Of a DNA stretch of 64,000 bases, positions 22,531 to 32,932 are shown piece by piece; the stretch's first letter is position 1, and every line of letters starts with the position of its first letter. The notes under the pieces were generated by a model. It was not told the origin of the DNA and made no database searches. It worked only from the letters and a program-made list of their open reading frames with translations. Source of the stretch: Fratercula arctica (Eukaryota; Chordata; Aves; Charadriiformes; Alcidae); assembly GCA_947846985.1 (NCBI GenBank), contig CANTUZ010000001.1, positions 69,457,521 to 69,521,520 on the forward strand, read 5' to 3'. Made by a program: the position numbers and the translations under genes.

Positions 22531-25189
22531 TCACAACTTTGACCAGCTGGAGAAAACATTGCTTCAGTTCTTCATATTAAAAAAAAAACCAAAAAACCCA
22601 CAGGGGGCTATGCATTTTCTATCTGAATCTTTTCCTTTTTAATGAGAAAAATTAATTTTCCATTTAACTGATACTGCCCATGGGAAAAATGTTAGTCTTG
22701 TGAAATACACGTACTCTGATCAAGGGAGGTGAGAGGGAAATTTTGTCCGAGGTCAGTTTGACCAAGACAGATTTTTTTTTTTTTAATCAATACACTCTGA
22801 AATACTTAAACATTGCCATAAAATTTATAAAGCATTTACCTACGAGCACCTTCTCTCACCCAGCACGTGGGTTTTTAGAGGTATACCCAACTCCTCAAAA
22901 ATGTCAGTGTAACCTGATGTAACACATTTCCTTCAGAGACAAACTTTGTGAGCTGGAGAGAAGTTGGCCATTCAAAAAGCACCGCATATAGGGTTGATAA
23001 ATGTAGAGACCAACATGAAAATACCTTTAAAATTCAAATCACAGTTAACATGAGGGCATGCCAGTGGTTATTACAGCAAGAAAAATATTCGTTATTAGAA
23101 ATGAAGAAATTAGTTTTGAACAGATACTGCAATGTTTCACTTTGGCTTTCCTGAAACAAAATGTTTTCTAAATTCTCTTCCATAAAAAAATCCAACCTTT
23201 TGTTCCTTATTTCAAGTTAGGATAACAGAAAAAAAAAAAAAAAAAGCTTCTAATGATAACCATCTCTCACTTTACAGAAATGCAGAGAAGTTCATTAGTA
23301 TTTGTGAACCATACTAAGTTGATATAATTTATGAGGAAGCGAGCACTTTGGATGACACCAAGTAAGATATACATAAGGCTCCAAACTAATTAATGAGGAT
23401 AAAGAGAGTTTTTGAACACTTATCCCTCCCAGAGGACCATCTGTTGTAGAGTGAGTATGACACTTCAAGAAAAGTCTATAAATGCAATTAAATGCTGAGC
23501 AGAGTAAGAGGTGTCTGGGTTAAGTTTAAGTTAGGAACATTAAACCCTGGTATTTGCCATTTTTTCAAACATTTTTTTAAAAATCCTTTTTCTAAAGGTT
23601 TGTATTACAGCATCAGCTGGTGAAGTTACGCAAGGCGGTACACGAACACGCACAACAGACGACAAGCCCTGCACTGAGGAGTTCAGCATCATGACAAATA
23701 TGTTAAAACCTCTGATGGGATTAAGGTACCTACCTAAACCCAAGCATGCAGTTTCCTTCCAGATGTCGAAGGTACCTGAAATGTCCCCCTTGCCCTGGGA
23801 ACTCCAGCACTTCTTTAGCAGCACCCAGGTTTTAGGGACCCAGGGTAATCCCTCTGCAAATACCCCTTAACTACCTTGGGTCATGTGTAGGGAGTGCTGG
23901 GAGCAAACCTAGAATTCATTTCCTTGCTCCTTTGCGTGGGTTACCACGCAATTTAGGCAAAGTCAACCTCCACCTGAATTTTGTGTCGTCCCTTGTAACA
24001 TCTGAGTTTGTACATCGGTACCAGTAAGGAGTTACTCTCCAGCTGCAAAGTCTTCAGTGCCTTGAGATGGAGAGAAGGTGCCCCCCTGACTTTCTGGCTC
24101 ATGGTTTGTAACGCCACTGCCATCTCTGGTCTTTGATTTCAGGAGCAGGACTACTGGTCCTTCACACACCGCACCTGCCCATAGGTCAGCTGCTCACCTG
24201 CCACATCTTACAAGGGCCTTTTTAAGGCGAGGAGACATCAACAACCGTTCATCTCAATGGTGTAAACTGCAGCTTTTCAGCTGCTGATTTCCAGGTTCAA
24301 CCATCTCAGCACTGTGGATCGAACCGAGAACGCTGTTGGCTGCTCTAAACTGTGCCATCCTTGCTCTGAATTAGAGCCCCGGATTACCAATTTACCAAAT
24401 GGCTTCATTTTAAGCATGTGAAGGACTCTGTTGAACTTGCTTGCTGGCTGACCCGACTGCCAGGAGGCATGCGTCTATACACTTCACTGAGCCCGAGTTT
24501 AAATGATGCCACTGAACAGCTGCCTGACGTGGAATAAATCACTTCATAAAAATCCCTGATGTTTTCACTGCTGTAAAACTGAGATCTGTCCCACTGGCAC
24601 ATTTTGAAAAGCACTAGAGAAATGTTTTTATCTGAATGGCAGATAATAGATGAATTAATGCTTAACTTGCATTATTCCACTTTAGAAAAATTAGTTTTTA
24701 AAAAAAACCCTACCGTAGCAGCACAGTAATGATAATTGCAGCTTAATTACCCATAACTGATTCTTTATGCCCTGAAATAATTTATTCTCCTTTTATACTT
24801 GTCTCTGATATCCATTAGAGTCATTACAACTGTGAGTCTATAATTACATACTTTGCATTTTAACATTCTATGCCAGTTTGTGCTCTCTTCTTATCTTTCA
24901 GTTAATTTCATTACTGAAACATCGAGAAAATTTCCATATGAAATTTCCAGAGGTCCTTGTGATTTGATTTGGGTAGGTTTGGGACTTAATGGAGCCCAGG
25001 GAGCCAGTTCTTGGGACAGAGCTTCTGTAGGTGCACACCAGTCTGGCTCTGCCAGCTGCTCTGTGTGGTCTCTGCACCACAGTGGGATTCATTGCTGGGA
25101 AGTCTGCCTTCAGGTTTGGGATGACATTTAAGCATCAGTTGGAGGTTAGGACACAACTAAGTGCTTGGGAGAACAGAGGTCAGATTATT

Positions 25190-25482
25190 TTCTCCCAAGT
25201 GACAGGCGATAGGACAAGAGGAAATGGCCTCAGGTTGCGCCAGGGGAGGTTTAGGCTGGATATTAGGAGAAATTTTTACACTGAAAGGGTTATTAAGCAT
25301 TGGAACAGGCTGCCCAGGGAAGTGGTTGAGGCACCATCCCTGGAGGTATTTAAAAGACGGGTAGACATAGTGCTTAGAGATATGGTTTAGTGGTGGTTCT
25401 TGTCAGAGTTAGGTTGATGTTTGGACTAGATGATCTGAAAGGTGCCTTCCAACCTCGGCAATTCTATGGTTCTACGTCTATG
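25190..25482 (+). mobile_element. CR1 LINE 3' fragment, copy 2 of the pair
   Basis: It retains the last part of CR1 ORF2 in one open frame ([40 protein letters not shown]) up to a TAG stop near 25,388. The 3'UTR and tail caattctatggttctacg follow. The copy begins abruptly at ctcccaagtgacaggcga. It differs from copy 1 at only a small share of positions over the shared 290 bp, and the orientation is the same. Confidence 0.94.
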
Positions 25483-27576
25483 TTATGTTTCAAGTTAAAC
25501 AGATGCTTATGCCTGTAGTAGGGCTGATGCCTAAAGCTGGATGATCTCTACAGACAAAGCTATTTTAAACATTAAAATAGAGGAACTATATGAAGTTTGT
25601 GGAGCTTTTTAAACGTAGAAGGCATACCGCAAGGTACAGTAAAAGAATCCCAAGTTAAACAAGGTGGCTCTTCAGTACTGGAAGCTCACGGTCCTTTCTG
25701 GACCAGGGGCTCCAGAAGGACTGAAGGTGTGGGATGCCAGCATCCCGGCTTCTCCCAGCATAGCCATCGGTGGCTCAGTCTGTACTGCAAATTCTCATGC
25801 AGAGACTGCACAAGAACCTTCTCCTCCTCCCCTCTCCTGACTTTTCCTCCCCTGCTTGCCCCAGCCCTGCAGCAGACGGTGCTCAGCCCCATCCCCGGCT
25901 CCTTGCACCCTGCTCTCCCGCACTGTGCTCCCTCGCCTGCGCCCCAGGCTCTGAACCCCAGCACAAAGCATCAGTTTCCCTCTGACTTGCACCCCAAGCC
26001 ACCTCTTGACAAGGCTCTTCCAGGAGGACCCAGGTCCACCAGTAGGAGACGCAGGGTTGCCAAAAGCCAGGACCCCTCCTTGTTGCAAATAAGTATGCTT
26101 GTCGCTGTACAAACCAGTGAAAAATTTGGTGAGATCGTTGCAACAAAAGAGAAGAGGAAAACGTGAATTCCCTTTATGCTTTGCTGTCTCCAGGTCCCGC
26201 CTCGCTAATGGCTTTCTGTCTGAATTGCCAAGGGTTAGTAAGTAGGAACGTCTGGCCCAGGAAAGCCACCATGCGGGTTACACTCTGTCGTCTTGGTCAA
26301 ACGTCTATCGTCAAGGGAGCCAGTGGTACCCCAAGGGTCTACGATGGTTTAATGGCTGAGGTGAAAGATCCCAAACTAAAACCTCAGTTTTCTTACCATC
26401 CCTCTGACTCACCAAAAGCTCCCAAACACATCGTTTACTCTCTTCTCTCTCTCAGCTTCACCTGTTTGCAAGACTGGAGTCTCGCTAACGATACCGATGG
26501 GACTCTACCAAAAATTGCCTTTAACCTCCCTGTGACAAAAGTCGAGGCAAACAGTCTTTTACAATCCCTTCACTCCAGTTGTTTCACAGCCAGAAAAGCA
26601 TTTTATTTCCGTGGCTAACGTGGCATGGGCAAAATTGCTTAGGAGATGCAAATATTAAAATAGAATGGAAGTGTGGTAATGCCTTTTAATGGACAAATCA
26701 CGCTGAATCACAAATACAAGGTTGTGCAACAAAAATTTCACACAGAGGACAAGTAAAATTTGAGCTGTGTACAGCAGTCGGAACAACTTCATCTGACTTT
26801 CCCATGCCACGTATTTGCCCCATAGAACCACAAGAGCCCGAGAATGAGACGTTAGAGTGAATTTCCTGTTATAATTTAACAAAGGGAAAAAAACCCCTGT
26901 CATTTCCTCAACTGGAACGGGCATACTTTTATTGAGTCGGGGATTTATTTTCTTAACAAAACGCCTTCCTCCCTCCTTCTCTCCCTTCTTTTACTATTGT
27001 TTAGAACAAGAGTGGGATAAACCACAGAGAGATAAGGAGAAGCAGGAGGGTCGGCATTTCCAGAGCAGAGTTTCTACCCTTTATTGGAGCGTATGCTGCG
27101 TGGAGCTGCATGATCACGGAGTGAAAATTAAGTGCCTGCAATTACCTGATGTTCTCCCTTAATTCCCCCAACCCGTAGCCCCCACAGCAATACTGGCAAT
27201 GCCCGACCCTGCGTTTCCCCACCTCCCCGAGCAGCGCCAGCACCGCCACGACAATTTTTAAGAAGGAGGTTGAGTCAAAAGAAGACAGTCGTTACCAGCC
27301 TTTATCGGGTTGGAAACGGGCCAAGAGCTGGTTGCTGGAGCTCAGCGATGGATTTGCGTATACTGGAAGCGAGCTGCAGCCAACATTTTTACAGCTGCCG
27401 GGCGTGCACAGCTCTTTGAACCTGCGTCCCCTTACATCCACCAAAACAGCCCGGCAGGCAAGGGACGCCCCTCACGCGCAGCTGGAACCCTGGCCATAAA
27501 GCACGTTCCTCACGTGGCAAAACAAACCTTCTTCCAGCGAAGTTCCCAGTATTGCCTCCCTGATGGACTTCAAAGC

Positions 27577-27600
27577 TTTTTTTTTTTTTTTTTTTTTTTT
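27577..27600 (+). repeat. T24 homopolymer
   Basis: Twenty-four consecutive T, followed by ATTTTAAAGGGATTTTAAAG. No flanking retrocopy was recognised. Confidence 0.9.
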
Positions 27601-28739
27601 ATTTTAAAGGGATTTTAAAGCAACAGCAGCAGCAACTAAATCACTCCGGCCGTGTTGAGTCCTTACGGAATACTCGCACAAGCAACACGGCACAATTCAG
27701 TGCTGATGTTTCTTCAGTGCTGTTAGAAGAAGAGAGAAACAGCTTTGGGCTGAGATCCCGCAGCTCCCAGGTAGGTAACAGGGCACTGGACACTACGGTG
27801 AACATGCATTTGCATTACAATTAGCAAATTTCTTGCCTTGGACCTTCAGCAGAGTCCCGTGATGAACACACGGTGCTGAGTCCTTTCTCCGCCATAGGCT
27901 CTTGCATTTGAAGTCGTTTCTCCGACAACTTCTGTCTCTTTTTGGCAGAATTAACACTATTCATCCCCAACAAGATACAAACCAAAGAAGTAACAAGCTG
28001 TCTGCACAAAAGAAGGTAGCCCACAAAACTGTTTTCCCTCCCTCGTATAAGGTCCTATACAATCCTTACGCTCTAGCGTGTCTGTTTCAAGCAAAGCAAC
28101 CCCCTGCAAAAGGCCGCCTCTCAGATCTTTTCTAATTTGCAGGGTTTTAGCTTTGATCTCATGGATGAGCATGCTGTACTTTTCATTACTAGTATTTAAC
28201 TTGCACATTGAAAAGCTTTGTGAAAAATTAAGTGCTCCTTTTGATGTTTGCTAATTTCTTTCTCTGGTTTGACTACTGCAGTTGTTCGTTTTGAAGATGC
28301 ACGTGTTCTTTTGCTGCACTATTTGTTCTCTTCTGTCCTGCGTACATCCCCCCTCCCCTCACGAGGTACAAATTTGAGCCTCTCTTGCCACTACACAAGT
28401 CCTGTAGAGGAATGAGATCTGCTGCTCAGTTTCCAACGCTCTCGGTTTTTTTATTTCCTTCTTTCTGTAAGTCACTGCCACTTGTGACTTTCTTCACAGG
28501 AGTGGGAAGGTTCTGTGTGTTTCTCTATGGCCTCTGCCAGCACCCACCGTGAAGCTCACACCTGGGGCTGCTGCTTCCAGTTACTTACTGCATACTCTAA
28601 TGAGCAACAGCTCGTTATCTGTCTTCTCAACTGGCTAAGGTGCTCCACTATGCTAAGTACGTTTAACTTAGGGAAGTCTTCAACAGGTCAAGAATGACTG
28701 AAGAAAACCAGCAGCTCTGGAGCAGCCCCTGGAGTGGAG

Positions 28740-28785
28740 CTGGCAGGAGCTCGACCAGCACTCGGCTGGTCCTGCCAGTTTTTTT
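28740..28785 (+). other. Strong imperfect hairpin followed by T7
   Basis: CTGGCAGGA (28,740-28,748) pairs perfectly with TCCTGCCAG (28,770-28,778). Inside it, CCAGC (28,755-28,759) pairs with GCTGG (28,765-28,769) around the loop ACTCG, leaving a 6-base bulge GCTCGA. Seven T follow at once. This looks like a structured RNA end with a polymerase III type T-run stop, but no A and B boxes were found, so its role is unknown. Confidence 0.5.
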
Positions 28786-28962
28786 AAGCTCCATCAGTAT
28801 CTACATTTGCAGAAGCGGAAAAGCTGTGGGGCTCGAGGGTTTCAGATACCTTTGTCCATAGGAAGCAAGTGAAACCCTGAAACATTTTTTGACTCACACC
28901 ACATCCCTTGCCTTCTGCAGATCAAAGTGCGAGGAAAGGCAGGAGCCCAGGAACGCAGACTT

Positions 28963-28984
28963 CCTCCTCCTCCTCCTCCTCCTC
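28963..28984 (+). repeat. (CCT)7 microsatellite
   Basis: Seven CCT units read directly. They create a run of leucine, serine or proline codons in the overlapping plus-strand ORFs, which are therefore not evidence of a gene. Confidence 0.9.
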
Positions 28985-29515
28985 TCGCAGAGACCAGCCT
29001 GGTCGGAAGGAAACGTCTACTGCTTATCTCCACTTCACAAAACAGACACAGCCCATGGTGGAAAAACACATGGGCAAAGGCCAACAAGGGCCCTGGGGCT
29101 GCAAACAGCAGCTTTGCATCAAACCTTCTCAGTACTCACGGCTTACGACTTGGAAAGCCTGGAGCCTTTTGGAGCCGTGCTTTTACCCCGTGCAAGAATC
29201 TGGCTCGGGATTCCCGTTCATGGCACTCTCTCGGCGAGAAGTCCCGCCAGTTGGCAAAAATCAGATGCCTGGAAGCTGCGTGGTGGGAGGGCACGTTCAC
29301 AACGCACCCAGGCTCTCCCTTTGTGCAACTTCTTCTCTCTGAACCACCGGGCACTCGCTCATGCTTCTAAGCTTCTCACTTTTTGTTTTTTTAAAGGAAA
29401 ATTGTAATTCTCCAAAGAGCAACTGCACCAGGAGATAGGGCTTTGAGGAAGGAAAAAAAAAAGAAAAAAAACCAACCAAAAAAGAACTGAACAAAAAAGT
29501 CCTCCAAAGCCCAGG

Positions 29516-29521
29516 TTTATT
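29516..29521 (-). terminator. MAP4K4: MAP4K4 distal poly(A) signal AATAAA
   Basis: A minus-strand AATAAA, followed by a very U/GU-rich region (TTTTTTGGTTGGTTTTTTTT about 40 bases downstream). This is the better-looking downstream element of the two. Cleavage would be expected near 29,500. Confidence 0.55.
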
Positions 29522-29661
29522 GCCAAAGTCTCTAAAACTAAGAGATTCGGCAATAAGGCTTTTGTTCTTATGAACACATGCAACTAGGCAACATGCAGCT
29601 TGACTTCTGCAGCCAGTAGATATTCAAAATACTTTCCACATACAATAGGTGTCAATTTGAC

Positions 29662-29667
29662 TTTATT
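29662..29667 (-). terminator. MAP4K4: MAP4K4 proximal poly(A) signal AATAAA
   Basis: A minus-strand AATAAA, followed about 15-35 bases later by CTATTGTATGTGG, a GT-rich downstream element. It would end a 3.2-kb 3'UTR. Confidence 0.5.
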
Positions 29668-32600
29668 TAAGGAAAAACGGGGAAAAAACAGTAATTTCCA
29701 TAATACACAGAAGACAAGTTAGATAGCACTGCAAAAAAAAGGCTGAGTGTTTTACTTGTCACCAGTCTGCTTTGCAGCTCTACGATTAGTAATTTTAATG
29801 CAGTTTGTCATTTTGTATTATTGTTTAGCGTCTTTATAATCAGCAGAGTTGGGGGTTATAAATCACAAAAAGTGTACTACTACTACTATGAAAAACTAAA
29901 AAAACCCACAAAAATCACTTTCAAATAAACCATAAATATGTGATGCACATTAGTGTAACAAAACCATTTTTGTAAACATTTTCTCCAACATAACATGTGC
30001 ATAAGATAAAAAATAAAAACACTGCAGTCATACAAGTTAGGGTTACTTTGACTTAAAGATACAGAAAATTATTACTTATTAAAGCTTAAAACTAAACCTA
30101 GGAGCTTTTCTTTTCTTCTTTGCTTACAAAAGCACTGTTTGAAGAGTTCGATGGTGGTGTAACGTAGTGGTTTTGTAATACTGTTTTTTACCTTGCCGTG
30201 TTGGCACTTCTCTGGAGGCAGAAGCTGCCAGGCGGGCAGCCCCACCGAAGGAAGGGGATCCCCCCCCCGCCTCCCCCGGAGCCTCAAAACTTCAACAGCA
30301 CGTATCCGTGACCTGGGCCATCCCTACAGTACTGCAGCATCTTCCTCTAGGTGAATAGCATCAGCTTTCAAGGATTAGATTAAATTTTGACCACATAGCG
30401 CTGGAAGATTTAAATCACGCAGACCGACATTCGATCGAAATCAGCTTCGGCAAACTACACTACGGGGAGCTGTGTGATTACACCCACGTCTACCATCATG
30501 TTGCGTTTCCGAGTCCCCTTTAGAGTTCATTATAGTACAAAAAAAAAAAAAAAGGTTGATCGTTCTTCTGGCTGACCACACCGGGCCTGAAAAGAACACA
30601 TCCTTCACCTTCAACGCTATCCAAAAGTCACACAATTAAAAAAAAAAAAAAAAAAAAATAGTTCTAGGTATTCCTCCGCCAGCAAATGTAGTAAGGCTTT
30701 CTTGAGTTTTGATTCGTTTTTGGGGGAGGGTGTAGGGGGGGTGTGCACGCGTGTGTGCTGGCGGCACGCATTTACCGCTCGCTTTTCAACCCTCTACGAC
30801 GTTGGAAAGAAGAGTCTTCAGCAGCAGCGCTGACGGGGGTGTTCCAAGGATTTACAGCAGTCGGGTTTGACACCAAAAGACGGGTCTGTTGAGTCTGAGC
30901 TTTGCACCCCCGGTGCTCTTGGCTCTTAGTTGATTGTGTGACCAGTCGCTCGAGCTGTCGGCTTGACTGACTTGAAGAATACGCGTTTAAAAAGCCCTAC
31001 CTGTCATGCCATGAAGGAAAAGTTAACCGCAGCAGAAGACAAAGCCCATGAAACACTGAGAGCCTGTTCACTGAATGAACAGCTTAAGGCAGCTGTCAAC
31101 AAAGTACCCCACCAAAGGAATTTAAAAAAAAAAAAAAAAAGAAAAAAGAAGTGAAAACAAAAAAGGAAAATGGCTGAATCGTGACACTGTGCATTATTAC
31201 AACACCAACAGATTATTTTACACTCAAGGTTTCTCAAGTAATGAACATGTAGCCATTAAACAAATTATTACTCTCAAGACATTTATTACAAATGTCAGAA
31301 CTTATTCATAAAATAAAATTGACTTAAAAAAAAAAAAAAAAGAAAGAAAAAAGCCAGAGCTGGGATCTTACATCTAAACACAGGTATACGCTGTTTTTAT
31401 GAATAAGCAGTATTAACTACATTCTTAAAAGAGTTTTAGTGCATTGCATTCTTAAAAAAGAAAAACATCACCGCCCCAAAATGGTTCCTACAACATTTAA
31501 CAGTTTATAGAACTAGACTAGTTATTTTTACCTGCCTGTTACTAAGCCCACGTGTTAGAAGAGGGAAACCTCTGGTTTTAGGCTAAATTCAGACTTCTAT
31601 TAAGGATGAAACTGGTTTTAAAAAAACACTTGCTTCACCAAATTTTGTAAGCAAATTACATTAATCAGTGTCTCACTGCCATACCGCTACCACTATTGCC
31701 CCAACGGACCACTCTCTCCTCCTGCTGAAACTTGCTACGCAATAACAGTCAGAAACCTTTCAATCTGGTAGTTTTGGTATTAAGATTAAATTAGACATTA
31801 ATGGTTTTCATCTAAAAACGTATAAACTAAACCACCTCTTTTATTTTATGCATTAAAAACAATGAGGTAGGCACAAAAAATAAACATATGTAGTTTGGAT
31901 TTTATTTCTGTTTTTTTTTTTTCTTTTTTCCTTTTAGTTCTGCGAGCGCAGACTGTGGTAAAACTGTTGTTGCACTTCTAGGTTTAAACAAAAATTAAAC
32001 CTTTAACTGAGGCAGTGCTAATACTGTGACATAACCAAGTTCTGGCCTAACACAGAATCATTATAGAAAATGAATTTTTTTTCTTTTTTTTTCTTTTTTT
32101 TTTTTTTTTAAATCATCTGCACATGTTTCAGGCAATACCTGGTACACAGAAAATGACTAAAGTTATTGGCCAGGCCAAAATAAAACTGCAGAAACAAAAA
32201 AAACCCCAAAGAATTCCACCCCGAGCCCCTTCCCACCCTCCCTGTCCCCAAGAAGAAGTTATCCTAGTCACTGTGTCTTTCACATTTTATAAATATTAAC
32301 TTCTTAAAACCTGCACCTTCCTCTTTGTCCACATATTGTCACATTACAAAAAAGAAATGTCAATTAAATACATTGTTAACGTTACTAGACTAGATCTGCC
32401 CTCTGTTTCAGCCAGTCTGACTCTCTACACCACTTCTCACCTTCTCTTGCCTGCCTCCTGTCCACTCAACAGCATGTTCACGGTAAGCCTGGATTATTTT
32501 TTTTTTTTTTCCTTTTTTTCCCCCTCTCTGTTTTAACACTAACAAACAGAGTCCTTCAAAGCCTAGGAATCCTGGAGCTGAAGGGAAAAGAAGACCTGTA

Positions 32601-32848
32601 GCTTTCTAGCGTGATCCCAAATCTCAAAGACATCGTAGCACCTGATGGCAATATCTTTACAGCACCAGCTGCGTCGCAGCCTCGGTTGAAAAACAAAAAG
32701 AAACCTAACACCAGTGATGCCTGCACACACATTTACACAGAGTGCCGCATTAGTGCAGGTCTGTACTCCAGTTGAAAATAATTCCGAGTTATGAAGATCT
32801 CAGACTCCGGATGTCAGCAATTCCTCGCCTCGCCAAATCCCACCGCTT

Positions 32849-32932
32849 CTACCAGCTCAGAAGAGAAGTCCTGCCAAGGGTCATGAAATAGACTTGACTG
32901 CTTCCACCTGACCGTACGGAGGCAAAGAAAAC
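32849..32932 (-). CDS. MAP4K4: MAP4K4 exon q, last coding exon
   Basis: Encodes [20 protein letters not shown], then RTSLLSW and a TAG stop at 32,851-32,849. The acceptor is CTTCACAG|GTT. It finishes the CNH domain and is too short (27 codons) to show up by ORF length. The 3'UTR continues without an intron. Confidence 0.96.
   Translation of the reverse strand, partial: VFFASVRSGGSSQVYFMTLGRTSLLSW

Larger units (their letters stand above)
20127..25189. other. Intergenic DNA with a GC-richer part, no proven gene
   Basis: About 5 kb. The stretch 20,380-21,300 is GC-richer than its surroundings, which explains its many overlapping ORFs on both strands; the longest (20,143-20,601, 152 codons) has no recognised domain. 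A CpG-rich patch at about 22,150-22,530 is listed separately. A runs or near-A runs lie at 22,579-22,588 and 23,230-23,245. No RNA gene was seen. Confidence 0.4.
25483..29495. other. Intergenic DNA downstream of MAP4K4, no proven gene
   Basis: About 4 kb between the MAP4K4 poly(A) region and the CR1 pair. The stretch 25,680-26,050 is pyrimidine- and proline-codon-rich, which leaves ORFs open on both strands (plus strand 25,597-26,166, 189 codons, no domain). A T24 run lies at 27,577-27,600, a hairpin with a T7 tail at 28,740-28,785, and (CCT)7 at 28,963-28,984. All three plus-strand frames are open over about 28,930-29,340 without recognisable protein similarity. Confidence 0.4.
29500..32848 (-). 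other. MAP4K4: MAP4K4 3'UTR (about 3.3 kb)
   Basis: Sequence after the TAG stop at 32,851-32,849 contains no further exon and is A/T-rich. The first minus-strand AATAAA signals with convincing downstream elements are at 29,667-29,662 and 29,521-29,516. A long 3'UTR agrees with mammalian MAP4K4 mRNAs. In the RNA sense it holds U-rich tracts at 31,326-31,341, 31,124-31,140, 30,638-30,658 and 30,539-30,554. It also holds A-rich tracts at 32,075-32,109 and 31,909-31,930, so it could base-pair internally. The exact 3' end is not fixed by sequence alone. Confidence 0.75.

Noticed and set aside
25597..26166. 189-codon Pro/Ser-rich plus-strand ORF
   Set aside because: Three overlapping minus-strand ORFs are also open here, so composition explains it. 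No domain or splice context.
28889..29407. Triple overlapping ORFs as a gene
   Set aside because: All frames are open at once and a CCT microsatellite lies inside; no protein similarity. Kept only as a low-interest finding.
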